NCBI GenBank assembly: GCA_905221605.1
Contig: CAJNDS010002768.1
Location: 201,501-265,500 of the forward strand
Source of the DNA: Symbiodinium natans
Lineage: Eukaryota; Sar; Dinophyceae; Suessiales; Symbiodiniaceae
Direction of reading: 5' to 3'
DNA length: 64,000 bases
In this document: positions 1 to 10,479 of the stretch, piece by piece
How the letters are laid out: each line of letters begins with the position of its first letter
Position numbering within the stretch: the first letter of the stretch is position 1
Translations under genes and position numbers: made by a program
The notes under the pieces: model-generated
Database searches by the model: none
The model's input: only the letters and a program-made list of their open reading frames with translations
What the model was told of the DNA's origin: nothing

Positions 1-65
1 CTAAACTCCAGAACCCTAAACCCCAAACCCTAAACCCTAAACCCGAAACCCTAAACCCTCGAATG

Positions 66-330
66 CTCGAAAAAGGAGGTGCCTGGCATTGCTCGGTCAG
101 TCCGCCCTTGCCGCGAACCAGCTGAGAAGATATTTGCTTGGCCGTCTCCTGTTGCCGCAGGTTTAGGGTTTAGGGTTTAGGGTATAGGATTTAGGGTTTA
201 GGGCCCCAAACCCTAAACCTCATAAAGCCCGGACTCTACAAAGATGGGGTTCCTCCGCCATTGCTCGCTACGGTGGCAGGTGCTGGTGGACTAAACGTCT
301 GACTTTGCAGCTTTGGTTTCGGGTTTAGGG
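66..330. other. Exon-sized unique islands, strand unresolved
   Basis: Two unique segments (about 66-161 and 220-320) sit between heptamer blocks. The first reads open on plus as KRRCLALLGQSALAANQLRR... and stops at CAG|GTTTAGGG, a possible donor made by the repeat. The second is open on both strands. Nothing identifies a product. Confidence 0.25.
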
Positions 331-356
331 TTGAAGTGTGTCAGGGCTTAAGAGTT

Positions 357-453
357 GGGATGTTCACCCTTATACGCAGAGTCCTTAATAGGGATTATAG
401 TACCCCCGATTATAATCCCCATTAAGGACCGTTAGTGCAAGGGGAACATTCCC
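357..453. mobile_element. Palindromic element, family C, copy 1
   Basis: About 97 bp imperfect inverted repeat. The left arm reads GGGATGTTCACCCTTATACG, then AGTCCTTAATAGGGATTATAGT; the right arm is the complement (ATTAAGGACCGTTAGTGCAA, GGGGAACATTCCC). Four related copies occur at 20852, 33833, 48561 and 49458. It looks like a MITE or introner-like element with no coding capacity. Confidence 0.75.
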
Positions 454-540
454 ACATGTAAACCCAACGACTCTCAAATCCCTGACCCTAAAACCCTACG
501 CCCTAAACCCTGAACCCTGAACAACCTCAGTTCAAGTAGA

Positions 541-1797
541 CTGGTCCTCTATCTCACGCTGGAGCTCGATCTCTTGGATGGTCTTGTAGTGGAGCAAATT
601 TGGGCCTGATTGGGTTTAGGGTTTAGGGTTTAGGGTTTAGGGTTGAGGGTTGAGGGTTTAGGGTTTAGGGAGTTGAGTAAACCACCCTGTGCAAAAACCC
701 TGACGGGTTTTTACGGCTTAGGCTTGTGTAAGATTTGGGGTTTAGGGAAAATATATAGGGTTCTGGCTTTGGGCATATGTATTCCATGGGGTCTAGAGTG
801 TGACGTTTCCGTCGCGGTGTCCCAGAAAGCTGAGCGAGGACCCTGGTGTCGGGTTGAAGGTTTAGGGTTTTGGGTCTGGGGATGTACCCTAAACCCTAAA
901 CCCCAAACCCTAAACCCTAAACCCCGAACCCTAAAGTCTCTTGCAACATGTGGTCGAGGCGCTCCCACAGGCAGCGATATCAGCCCCCCCAGGATTTCAG
1001 CTAGCAACCCACCCTCCCCACTAACCCCCGCCCACACACGAATTTCGAAGTCATAATGATAGGGTTCAGGGTTTGGGGCTTCGGGTTCTACAAGCATACT
1101 TCTAATCTGTAACTCGATGATGCTCGACCCCCGCCCTCCCCACAGACCCTCTCCCACAAACGAAGTCATACTGTAGGGTTCAGGATTCGCCCTAAACCCT
1201 AAACCCAAACCCCAAGCCCTAAACCCTAAACCTTCTAGGGGGACCCTTGGGGATATAGACCCTCTCAATAAGGTCCCTCTTCCAATTGAAATAGAAGAGG
1301 GTTGAGAAGGGATCTCCCCAATCCCTGATAGGGCTCAGGGTTTAGGGTTTAGGGTTTAGGGTTTAGAGGTTAGGGTTCAGGCTTTAGGGCTTCGGGATAT
1401 ACAAGCATACTTTCAGCATGCTCGAACATGCTCGAGCTCATTGTTGATTTGAACTGTAGACTCTAAAACTATTCCCATCCATCTCCCGAAAATGCTCTCA
1501 GAATGCCACAGGCCCTTATAAAGAAGTGATGAGGGCCGGCGACCCCCTAAGCCGTAAACCCCAAACTCTACCAGAAACCTTTGCCCTCCAAACCCGAAAG
1601 CCTAAACCCTGAACCCTGAACCCTGAACCCTGAACCCTAAACCCTGAACCTAAACCCTAAACCCTAAACCCTAAACCCTAAACCCTAAACCCTAAACCCT
1701 AAACCCTAAACCCTAAACCCTAAACCCTAAACCCTATACCAGGGCTCCCCGGCCGTACCGGTCCAGCACCCGCCACACAGACATGGCGTGGAGGCAC
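541..1797 (-). CDS. Candidate exons of an unidentified minus-strand gene
   Basis: Three unique islands between heptamer arrays give protein-like minus-strand readings: 1797-1741 (CLHAMSVWRVLDRYGRGAL, preceded by acceptor TTTTCAG|G), 979-935 (YRCLWERLDHMLQET) and 605-541 (NLLHYKTIQEIELQREIEDQ, helix-like and charged). Each is exon-sized and flanked by CCCTAAA/TTTAGGG. Exon linkage is inferred from common strand and order only. No family is recognised, and antisense reading is not excluded for any single island. Confidence 0.35.
1602..1735 (-). repeat. CCCTAAA array with CCCTGAA edge
   Basis: Nearly pure CCCTAAA array. The left end consists of CCCTGAA units, so a variant unit has been locally multiplied before the canonical unit takes over. 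Confidence 0.95.
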
Positions 1798-1799
1798 CT

Positions 1800-3240
1800 G
1801 AAAACTTTGCGGAATCCCTAACTTTGCGGTATCCCTAAACCCTAAACCCTAAACCCTAAACCATAAACCCTAAACCTTGCAATTAGGGTTCGGAGTTTGA
1901 GGTTGAGGGTTGAGAGTCAAGTAAGATCAGTCACGGACAGACACAGGGGCTCAGTAGGGAATAGAGCTTCGGGTGGTTCATGGCTCGGTCGTTCTTGGGC
2001 TTCCGCGTCTCATGTGGGAATTATGTGATTACGGGATTAACGACTGGGAGTAGTGTGGGCTGTTGGGGCCACCACAACCGCCGAGGAGATGAAGAGAGAA
2101 AGAATGCTACGGAGTCGCTCAGGGTTTAGGGTTTAGGGTGTAGGGTGTAGGGTTTAGAGCTGCCAGGCTCTCCACGATAAGCCCCACTGTTTTGTCTGTG
2201 GCGACGGGCGGCTGTTCTCAATCACACTCGCATGCTTCTTACAGGCAGCGGCAATCTGGGATTTCTGCCCTAATTGCCAGAGGGATGGTGCAGACTCAAC
2301 AACCCACAGCATCGACAAACCTTGTACCCAAATGGCTAATAACCCTGCGCGAGCCCCAAACCGAAACCCGAAACCTCGTCCAGACGGCAGTGGCTGCCCC
2401 CCCCCCCCGATGCGCACATCACTTCAGGGACTTCGGAATTTAGAGTTTGGAGTTTTAGAATTTAGTTCAGAGTTTGGCTGGACAACCAGCAGAGTTAGCA
2501 GCAAAATTCTTGTGAGCAGCCTCCTTTCAGAGGCTCAAAGAACCAGAGCTGTGCTTGCCCCTAAACAGGGTCTAGGTGTTCGGGTTGAGGGTTTAGGGGT
2601 TTAGGGGTTTAGGGTTTAGGGTTTAGGGTGGGCCCTAAGCCTCCAGCTTGGATGCTCCCCCGATCCTAAATCAGCACCCCAAAACACCCCCCAAAGTGTC
2701 AATGGTATCTTAAGCCCTTGCATGATCCCAAACTCCAATCCCAAACCCTAAGCCCCAAACCCTACACCCTAAACCTCATGTTCTAGGATCAGCCGCCCCC
2801 CCCCCCCCCCTCTCCCCTGTGAAAGCTCAGGAGCCAATCTGGGAGTGTTGAGAATTCCGGCGCTGCCTCTGCCAACGGGTGGTAGGGTTTAGGGCTTAGT
2901 TTTTTTTGGGGGGCTTTTGGATCGCTGGGCTTTGGGCTTTACAGTCTGGCTTAAGGAAATAGGGTCTGTAGGGGATAGGTGTTGCTCTGGTGCCCACCCT
3001 AAACCCTAAACCCTAAACCCTAAACCCTAAAACCTAAAACCTAAACCATAGGCCGCCCGCGCCAGGCGGCGGCCGGTACAACTGAACGCTACCGCTTCGA
3101 GATCTGCTTGCTTTGCCAAGCAGATCGAGCTTGCCACACCTGATGCATCCCTGCTAGCCATAGGGCACAATGTAATAATGGATTAACCCTAAACCCCCGA
3201 CGCGCGACCCCGGCGGGGGAGGTCGGGCCTAAGAAGCTGT
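1800..3240. other. Heptamer-rich spacer with unassigned islands
   Basis: Mixed CCCTAAA/TTTAGGG stretches, two poly-C tracts (about 2398-2409 and 2792-2810) and islands at about 1960-2110, 2160-2430 and 2460-2560. The 2160-2330 island is open on minus (...LWVVESAPSLWQLGQKS...) and on plus. No recognisable product; coding status uncertain. Confidence 0.3.
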
Positions 3241-3244
3241 TGCG

Positions 3245-3560
3245 CGCCCGCCAGGTTGCCCCCGCCAGGGTTGCCCCCGCCAGCCAGGGTTGCCCCCCCC
3301 AGGGTTGCCCCCACCAGGGTTGCCAGGGTTGCCCCCGCCAGGGTTGCCCCCGCCAGGGTTGCTCCGCCAGGGTTGCCCCCGCCAGGGTTGCCCCCGCCAG
3401 GGTTGGCTCCGCCAAGGTTGCCCCCGCCAGGGTTGCCCCCACCAGGGTTGCCCCCGCCAGGGTTGCCCTCGCCACAGGGTTGCCCCCGCCGGGGTTGCCC
3501 CCCACCAGGGTTGCCCCCGCCAGGGTTGCCCCGCCAGGGTGACAGGGTTGCCGGGTTGCC
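3245..3560. repeat. 15-bp GC-rich minisatellite, block 1
   Basis: Tandem, slightly degenerate copies of GTTGCCCCCGCCAGG. As the unit is 15 bp it stays open in several frames on both strands and yields pseudo-proteins such as GGGNP, AGATL or RQGCP pentapeptides. Equal openness in unrelated frames argues against a real protein. Confidence 0.95.
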
Positions 3561-3695
3561 AGAAGTTGTATCGGGAATTGGCCTCGCCGCCAATTCAGGA
3601 ATCGTGCACCTATATGCTTCGTCGTCCATTAGTGGCCCCCCGCTCCATTGAGACTCCAGACACACACAAATATATTTTTCTGTTTATACCTCACC

Positions 3696-3896
3696 TTGCC
3701 CCGCCAGGGTTGCCCCCGCCAGGGTTGCCCCCGCCAGGGTTGCCCCCGCCAGGGTTGCCACCACCAGGGTTGTCTCCGAGGTTTGCTTCCACCAGGGTTG
3801 CTTTTGCCAGGGTTGCCCCCGCCAGGGTTGCCCCCGCCAGGGTGGGTGGCCCCCGCCAGGGTTGGCCCCGCCAGGATGCCCCAGGGTTGCCCCCGC
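3696..3896. repeat. 15-bp GC-rich minisatellite, block 2
   Basis: Second block of the GTTGCCCCCGCCAGG minisatellite, ending abruptly at the AT-rich cob-containing insertion. Confidence 0.95.
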
Positions 3897-3902
3897 CATT
3901 TT

Positions 3903-4232
3903 TCATATTTTTAATCTACATTTTCTATCTTCTAATATTCCTTTAAGGAATTCCACTAATAATAAAATAGCATTTTTCTTTCATTATTATCGGCTTCTCT
4001 TCTTTCTCACATCCAGATAACGCATTAGAAGCATGTGGATTACTTACTCTCCTTTACATATCGTACCTGAATGGTATTTCTTATGCCAATTGCTATGTTA
4101 AAAGCTGTACCAAATGAAAATGCAGGATTCATTATCTTATTTACTTCTTTCTTCATCCTATTTTACTTTATGAGAAGTCTTTCAATGTCATTCTTATTTG
4201 ATAATTAAGACGTCCAGTAGATTTAATGGTTT
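3903..4232 (+). pseudogene. cob: Nuclear copy of mitochondrial cytochrome b 3' end
   Basis: An AT-rich block (about 70% A+T) inside a GC-rich minisatellite. From 4010 the plus strand reads HPDNALEACGLLT. After a frame slip it continues PLHIVPEWYFLCQ, and after a second slip AMLKAVPNENAGFIILF..., reaching TAA at 4206-4208. HPDN and PLHIVPEWYF are hallmark cytochrome b motifs of the C-terminal half (the loop and helix region around the Qo site). The two small indels make it non-functional here, so it is a NUMT and not a working gene. High A+T and the short C-terminus suit a dinoflagellate-type mitochondrial cob. Boundaries are approximate, taken from the composition change. Confidence 0.85.
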
Positions 4233-4239
4233 TTATCGC

Positions 4240-4670
4240 AACCCCGCCGGGTTGCCCAGTTTTACCCCTGCCAGGGTTGCCCCCACCAGGGTTGCCCCCA
4301 CCAGCGTTGCCCCCGCCAGGGTCGCCGCCGAGTTAGGGTTGCCCTTGGCAGGGTTGCCCCGCCAGGGTTGCCCCCAGGGTGACATTGCCCTTGCCGGGTT
4401 GCCCCGTCAGGGTTCCACGCCTCCTCACGTCGCCTACTCAGGAATTGTGCACCTTCTCTGCGACGGCCCTGCCCACCTCGTCCTCCTCGCGCGCTGGCGA
4501 GGCTTCGTCGTCCTTCTCTTTTAGTTGCCGAGCAGGGCTTCAAGTGCCATATGGGCCCCAGATGCTTGAAGGGCACTGTCTAAGTTCTCAATTAATTGCC
4601 AGGGTTTCCGAATAAGAAGTCGCCCCCGCCAGGGCCCCGCCAGGGTTGCCCCCGCCAAGGTTGACATGTG
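4240..4670. repeat. 15-bp minisatellite, block 3, with embedded unique segment
   Basis: The GCCAGGGTTGCCC minisatellite resumes after the cob insertion. A non-repeat segment at about 4437-4530 (CAGGAATTGTGCACCT ... TTCGTCGTCC) is related to the segment at 3595-3635 (CAGGAATCGTGCACCT ... TTCGTCGTCC). The array therefore carries a longer, higher-order unit. Confidence 0.85.
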
Positions 4671-4769
4671 TACATATCTGTATATATGATTCAGCCCCGG
4701 CGGGCCCCCCCCCCCTCCCCCCTACCCCCCCCCTCAATGGTACCCCCCCCTCCCCCTGTGGTGTGGTTG

Positions 4770-5105
4770 GGGGTTGGTTTTAGGGTTTTAGGGTTTTAGG
4801 GTTTAGGGTTTACGGTTTAGGGTTTAGGGTTTAGGGTTTTAGGGTTTTAGGGTTTTAGGGTTTAGGGTTTAGGGTTTACGGTTTAGGGTTTTAGGGTTTA
4901 GGGTTTAGGGTTTTCCCCGCGGATGGGGTACTAAGATGATCCCCCCCCCTGTGGTGTGGTTGGGGGTTGGTTTTAGGGTTAGGGTTTAGGGTTCAGGGTT
5001 TTAGGGTTTAGGGTTTAAGGTTTAAGACTTAAGGTTTAGGGTTTAGGGTTAGGGTTTAGGTTTTAGGGTTTAGGGTTTAGGGTTTAGGGTTAGGGTTTAG
5101 GGACC
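4770..5105 (+). repeat. TTTAGGG/TTTTAGGG mixed block
   Basis: Heptamer and octamer (TTTTAGGG) units intermixed. A segment repeats: CCCCCTGTGGTGTGGTTGGG occurs at about 4752 and again at about 4947, so part of the block is a roughly 195-bp tandem duplication. Confidence 0.9.
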
Positions 5106-5219
5106 GTAGAGTAGACTTGGGGGGGGGGGGGGATACCATGGGGGGGGGGGGGGGCCCAGGACGCTCGACGCTGAACCATATATAGAGAAAAAAAAGTATT
5201 TTTTATACAAAAAAGCCTC

Positions 5220-5905
5220 GCCTGCCCGTGCCAGGGTTGCCCCCGCCAGGGTCGCCCCCGCAAGGGTTGCCCCCGCCAGGGCTGCCCTTGGGTTGCCCTG
5301 CTATTGGCAGAGTTGCCCCCACCACACCCCGCCACGGTTGCCGCCCGCCCGCGACCACATTAAGGAGGCCCCTACCAAAAAAAAACCCTAAAAACAAAGC
5401 GGTTCTTAACTCCCATGAACCTCAACCACCGCCATGGTGACAGGGTTGCCCCTGCCAGGGTTGCCAGTGTTACAGTGACAGGGTTGCCCCCGCCAGGGTT
5501 GCCCCCGCCAGATTTGCCCGCCAGGGTTGCCCCTACCAAAGTTGTTTTCATCAAAGTTGCCCCTGACCCAGAACCCCCCCCCCCCCCAGGGCTGCCCCGC
5601 CACTTGAAGGTTCACGCTACTTACGAACCACTAGATAACTGTACTTATAACCCTACTTATAATACATCTAAAGGGGCCTTTTGGGGGTTATTCCAATTAT
5701 AAGTAAGGGTTATAAGCCCAGTTAAAAGTGGTTCTTAAGTCCATCAACCTCCAAGCAGGGTTGCCCCCGCCCGAGCTGCCCCCGCCAGAGTGCCCTGGCA
5801 GGGTTGCCCCCGCCAGGGTTGCCCCCGCCAGCGTTGCCCCCGCCAGCGTTGCCCCCGCCAGGGTTGCCCCCGCCGGGTTGCCCCCGCCAGGGTTGCCCCC
5901 CGCCA
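5220..5905. repeat. 15-bp minisatellite, block 4
   Basis: Further GTTGCCCCCGCCAGG copies, interrupted at 5600-5760 by a unique stretch with an imperfect inverted repeat around TTATAACCCTACTTATAA...TTATAAGTAAGGGTTATAA. Confidence 0.9.
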
Positions 5906-6490
5906 TGGCTTAGCTATGCGCTTGAGATTGTCTTAAACGGGTGAATTTTGATTGTCCCGAGCCTGGAAAGTGTAGGCTCAAGCAACAGCAGAAGTCATAC
6001 CTCCCATCCCGGCCATCGGGGAGAGTCGAGGTGAAAGCCCCCTTGGTAGGGGGACCGTGGGGGTTAGACCGCTCTAAACCCGAAAAAGGCGGTAGTTTGG
6101 GTGGTTGGGGTGGGATCCGCTGCACCGAGGCGGCCCGACCCGCCACCACTCCCTGGCGGGTCGGGACCGCGGCACTTCGGAACACCCTAAACCCTAAAAC
6201 CCTAAACCCTAAACCCTCCCCCCCCCCCCCCCCCCAAACACCATCAAGCTAAAGGAGGCGCTAGCACTTGGCAAAGACCCTTGAAGCAAACCCACAAAGC
6301 TCAGATTGACCCGAAGACCTCTCCCAGAGACTCCAAATCCCCTGAATTAAGGAATACACCTTAAATTATAATAGGAACCCTATTATGATTTAAGGTGTAT
6401 TCCTTAATTAAGGGGTTTTGGAGTCTCTAGGCTAATCCTCTGGACCATCGGGTTCAGTGTCTAGGGCTTGCGAAGAGGCTGTTAAAGGGA
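5906..6490. other. Unique spacer with two strong hairpins
   Basis: No gene identified. It holds a 12-bp perfect stem with an 8-nt loop (CCCGACCCGCCA...TGGCGGGTCGGG, 6134-6165) and a long palindrome at 6326-6428, listed separately. The 5941-6250 reading frame is open on plus but shows no recognisable domain. Confidence 0.4.
6326..6428. mobile_element. 103-bp near-perfect palindrome
   Basis: Two arms of about 50 bp: AGAGACTCCAAATCCCCTGA then ATTAAGGAATACACCTTAAA, mirrored by TTTAAGGTGTATTCCTTAAT and GGGGTTTTGGAGTCTCT, with almost no loop. No coding capacity. Resembles a MITE or introner. No second copy was seen in this window. Confidence 0.8.
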
Positions 6491-6519
6491 GGAGGATAAT
6501 CGTGTGATCCCTCATATCC

Positions 6520-6745
6520 ACCCAGCACACCCAGTTTTGGGAAAAAGCCTCTTCGCGTTTAAGGTTAGTAGGCTTCATCTCCAAAGTTTTTTCTTCGGTG
6601 TTACACTTCTCGTAGAATTATTCCCTCCAAATATCACTTCCAAAAAAAACTGGAGATCAACAACTCACTTTAATTTCTTTTGGTTTTCCTCTATAAGCTT
6701 GGGACTCCAGTACGAGAACGAAATGGATGTGACGAAAACTGCATA
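6520..6745 (+). other. AT-rich unique segment, origin unknown
   Basis: A locally AT-rich block with an 80-codon plus-strand reading frame rich in Phe/Leu (HLQSFFFGVTLLVELF). Composition recalls the cob and cox3 insertions, but no mitochondrial protein could be matched. It could be an intron, UTR or a diverged organelle fragment. Confidence 0.3.
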
Positions 6746-6770
6746 GTTGTGTCACCTATTCACTCCCTAA

Positions 6771-6890
6771 AGCCTAAAGCCTAAAGCCTAAAGCCTAAAG
6801 CCTAAAGCCTAAACCCTAAACCCTAAACCCTAAACCCTAAAGCCTAAAGCCTAAAGCCTAAAGCCTAAACCCTAAAGCCGAAAGCCTTTA
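6771..6890 (-). repeat. CCTAAAG variant heptamer array
   Basis: Tandem AAAGCCT units on both sides of a short CCCTAAA core. A point variant of the telomeric heptamer has been amplified locally. Confidence 0.9.
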
Positions 6891-7029
6891 AGCTTAGTTT
6901 GCTGTTTAGCAGCGGGCCTGATCTGAGGACCCGTGACGAGCCGTCGAACTCAGCAACGCATCCGCCTCACAGTGGGAGGTCTCGAAACCAAAAGGGCAAA
7001 AGCATTAGGGTGTCGGGTTTACCCTAAAC

Positions 7030-7150
7030 CCAAAAACCCAAAAACCCTAAAACCCAAAAACCCTAAACCCAAAAACCCAAAAACCCAAAAACCCAAAAAC
7101 CCAAAAACCCAAAAACCCAAAAACCCAAAAACCCAAAAACCCAAAAACCC
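7030..7150 (-). repeat. CCCAAAAA octamer array
   Basis: About 13 tandem copies of CCCAAAAA with a few CCCTAAAA units at the ends: another locally amplified variant of the telomere-type repeat. Confidence 0.95.
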
Positions 7151-7324
7151 TAAAACCCTAAAACCCCAAAACTCTAACCTTGGGTTTAGGCAAACAGGCT
7201 GGATTCAGGGGCTCTAGCGGCTCTGGGTTCTGAGGTTTTGGGAAGAAATGGGCGGGTCCCAAGCGGACGCTACAAAGTTGCCTTTAAGTAGAACCTAGGA
7301 GTGACATGGGCCTTTTTGGTTTGA

Positions 7325-7441
7325 AGTTTAGGGTTTAGGGTTTAGGGTTTAGGGTTTAGGGTTTAGGGTTTAGGGTTTAGGGTTTAGGGTTTAGGGTTTA
7401 GGGTTTAGGGTTTAGGGTTTAGGGTTTAGGGTTTAGGGTTT
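7325..7441 (+). repeat. TTTAGGG array inside a family B element
   Basis: Long pure TTTAGGG array. Flanks (7283-7320: AACCTAGGAGTGACATGGGCC; 7450-7497: AATAAGGGCCTACTCCGGGTCC) match the two ends of element family B, so the array appears to have grown or inserted inside a copy of that element. Confidence 0.8.
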
Positions 7442-7504
7442 ACTGATGAGGGAAAATAAGCCCTGAACAAAGAGGGAATAAGGGCCTACTCCGGGTCCTT
7501 CTTG

Positions 7505-7582
7505 CTGTACAGGCATCCACTTGGCGTCCTTTTGGGTATGACAGACGCACTTGGAGGCCCTGTGGCCCCAATTCTTGCAAGC
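7505..7582 (-). CDS. Candidate zinc-knuckle exon
   Basis: The minus strand reads CKNWGHRASKCVCHTQ then KDAKWMPVQ. The spacing C-x4-H-x4-C fits the second half of a CCHC zinc knuckle (CX2CX4HX4C); the first Cys would lie in an upstream exon. Such knuckles bind single-stranded RNA or DNA and occur in retroelement Gag proteins and splicing or RNA-processing factors. Flanked by heptamer repeats like other exons here. Antisense is less protein-like. Which protein it belongs to is unknown. Confidence 0.4.
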
Positions 7583-8050
7583 CTACAAGCCCTAAACCCT
7601 ACCCCCTAAACCCCAAACCCCAAACCCTCGACTCAACCCTAAACCCAAGCCGTAAACCCTTTACCCTAAACCCTAAGCCCTAAATCTAAAGTCAAACAAG
7701 GGCCTCCCTGCACCTTCTCCTCGTGAGGGTAGGAGTTTAGGGCTTAGGGTTTAGATTCAAGCTTTCGGGTTTAGACCATACTAAGCCCTTAACCCTCATG
7801 GAAACTGTTCAAAAACTCAACAAAGACAGGCTTCCAAACGGGCACGTCTGCAACGGTGGTCTAGGGTTAAGGCTTTGGGATTGGGGATGAAGGTAGGCTC
7901 CTGCATTATTCCGCGCAGCCCTGCTGCCCAAGAGCACTCAGACTTCCTTCCTGGGGGCTTAGGGGGTTAGGGGTTTGGGGGTTTAGGGGTTTGGGGGCTT
8001 AGGGTTTAGGGTTTAGGATTTAGGGTTTAGGGTGTAGGGCTTCGGGTATC

Positions 8051-8126
8051 GGACGCGCGCCTCCCTGAAGATCTTCCGCCGAAGACGGAAGGCCTCCTCT
8101 GCGAAGAGGCCCGTGGACCAACGCAC
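8051..8126 (-). CDS. Candidate exon, unidentified
   Basis: After acceptor GCGCAG|G the minus strand reads VRWSTGLFAEEAFRLRRKIF then REARV, a charged, probably helical segment, with heptamers on both sides. A further minus-strand candidate lies at about 8983-8920 (VFLLPSAFASDLEQHTGREA). No family recognised; grouping with neighbours is inference. Confidence 0.35.
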
Positions 8127-8149
8127 CTGCGCTAAGTGTTTAGGGTTTG

Positions 8150-10320
8150 GGGTTTAGGGTTTAGGGTTTAGGGTTAAGGGTTTGGGGTTTAGGGTTTCGG
8201 GTTTAGGGTTAAGGGTCTGGACTTTAGGGCTTAGGGTTGAAGCTGGGCAAACGTACCCACAGGCTTCACTTCTGATAGAAGCAAGGAGCTGGGTGCATAC
8301 ATACTACATGGGTCCCCCCCCCCCCCCCCAAAAAAAAAAAATCCCGAGTTCCGGAATGCTGTCTGTCGTACCCAGAACCCGCCCCGGACACCAAACCCTA
8401 AGCCCTGGGTTTAGAGCCCCAAGCCCTATTTAGGAGTTAGGGTTTAGGGTTTGGGGTTTAGGGTTTAAGGTTTAGGCTTTAGGGCTTAGGATTTAGGGTT
8501 TGGGGTTTAGGGTTTGGGGTTAAGGGTTTAAGGTTTAGTGCCTAGCTTTAAGCTTACGACTTACGACCTCCGACTTGAAGCTTCAAAAACTCAAGACATG
8601 CAAGCTACAAATTCAACTTAAGACATGTAAGATAGAACGGATAACTTAAGCCACTACTAAGACTTGCCTGTGCGCATTGGATTGTCTGAGTGTCTGTGCT
8701 GTTGCGTCTCTGTGCAATGCTCCCATGTTTCTTGTGTGGGGTTCTTCGACCCTAAACCCTAAACCCTAAACCCTAAACCCTACACCCTAAGCCCGCTCTA
8801 AAGCTCTGCGTTCAAGTAGGTTTAGGCAAGGGATTTAGGGTTTAGGGTTTAGGGTTTAGGATTTAGGATTTAGGATTTAGGGTTAGGGTTTAGGGTTGAA
8901 GGTTTAGGGGTACAGTAGTGCCTCCCTGCCGGTGTGCTGCTCGAGGTCGCTGGCAAAGGCAGATGGCAAGAGGAAGACACCTCAAGAGAATCTTGTAGAC
9001 TAGACCCAGGCGTAGCCTAGGAAACCCTAAACCCTAAACCCTAAACCCGGATAAACAGGGTAACACTGATTTTGGAACCCTGGCATTTTTGTTAATAATT
9101 TTGCTGTTTCTTAGGAGTTGTAATGCCCCAAGACTACAAATCATTCCCAAGTATCCTAAGAATCTTGTAGAGGAACCCAAGAGCTTCTGAAAAAGGTTCG
9201 GGGTTTAGGGTTTCGGGTTTAGGGTTTAGGGTTTCGGTTTTTTTGGTTTCGGGTTTACGGAGTGTCTGTGTACCGCAACTTCATGTGGACCTCCTTGTTT
9301 AGGATACCACGGCTACAGCAGACAGAATTGGGGGACACTGAGCCCGAGACACACATGGCGCGAACCCGCAAGTCTTTCTGTTTAGAGAGAACCCTGAACC
9401 CTAAACCCTAAACCCTCAACCCGAAAACTTGACCCTAAACCCGCTTTGAACACGACCCCTTTCTTCAGGGTTCGCTGCATTGGATGTTCCTTGAGATTCT
9501 GTTGTTCGGGAGGCCAAAACTCCCAAACCCCAAACTCTCGAAGCCTATATGCCCCAAACACGAAACCTGAACCCAAACCCATAATGTGCAGGTTTTCCGG
9601 TTGACGGTTCGCTTGTGGGCTGGGAGGCTTGAGGGTGCAGCTTTAAACAAAGTATAGCAAGAAACACGTAGACCCCAATATTGCTGGAACAAGTGTCCCC
9701 TTCCTAGCAGGGTAATGCACAAAGGTTCTAGATATCATCTAATAAAGGGGCCTTGGAAAGCAAGCACGAATGAGGTTAACCCTCGGGCGCTGAGCGGCAC
9801 GCCTATTTGGATCTAGACTCGACCTAACCCTTGGGGGGAATTTGGGTGTGGGGTTCGCCCTAGCCGAACATTTGTCCCGGTTCCTGTGCCCTAAACCCTA
9901 AACCCTAAAAGCCCAAACCCCCACAATCCGAAAGTCCGAACAAGCCTGGATAGTGAGGGTTGAAGGCGCAGAAGGTTGAGTTTAGGGTTGAGGGTTGAGG
10001 GTTTAGGGTTTAGGGTGTAGGGTTTAGGGTTTAGGGTGTAGGGTTTGGGGTTTAGGGTTGAGGGTTGAGGGTTTAGCACTTCATGGCTTGAAAGTGCCTA
10101 CGCAGATAGAACGCCCAAAGCCGGGGACACGGACTCCCTGGATCCAAACTGATGAGCTCGTCCAAGCCTTGTTTTGGGGGCAGGGGGGGGGGGGGGGGGG
10201 GGGGGGGGGAAGGGGTTTAGGTTTAGGGTTTAGGGTTTAGGGCTGGGTTTAGAGTTTAGGGTTTAGGGTTTGGGGGGGGGGGGGGGGGGGCGGGGGATGA
10301 GAGCTGCGGTTTGTGGTTGA
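8150..10320. other. Heptamer-rich region with unassigned islands
   Basis: Islands at 8230-8300, 8560-8740, 9050-9190, 9262-9381 and 9570-9720 lie between repeat blocks. The 9262-9381 island is open for 40 codons on both strands, so its coding strand cannot be fixed. 8993-9022 matches one end of element family B. Poly-G runs lie at 10182-10210 and 10273-10290. Confidence 0.3.
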
Positions 10321-10336
10321 GGGGTTACAGGGTGTA

Positions 10337-10418
10337 CCTGGGACTGTATTTACCTACAGTCCAGTAGCAACTAGGGAATTTGGAGTAACTCATAGAACTG
10401 TAGGTAAAAAGGTCCCAG
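10337..10418. mobile_element. Imperfect inverted repeat next to a (TA)n tract
   Basis: Arms CCTGGGACTGTATTTACCTA (10337 onward) and TAGGTAAAAAGGTCCCAGG (to 10418) pair around a 35-nt loop; a (TA)n run follows at 10424-10444. Likely a small non-coding element. Confidence 0.6.
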
Positions 10419-10479
10419 GCAGGGTATATATATATATATATATATGTGAGAGGGGCCTTTGGGGTCTATTTGGACACAA

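Noticed and set aside
1-60. Chromosome end at the window start
   Set aside because: CCCTAAA here is short and degenerate, and the same repeats occur in both orientations throughout the window.
643-1268. Overlapping plus and minus ORFs of 137 and 185 codons
   Set aside because: Both read mainly through TTTAGGG repeats (GLGFRV- and NPKP-type peptides); only the island at 935-979 looks exonic.
3089-3946. Long open frames of Gly-Gly-Asn-Pro or Pro-Gly-Leu-Pro repeats, up to 218 codons
   Set aside because: The 15-bp minisatellite is open in several frames on both strands at once; frame openness is a product of unit length, not of coding.
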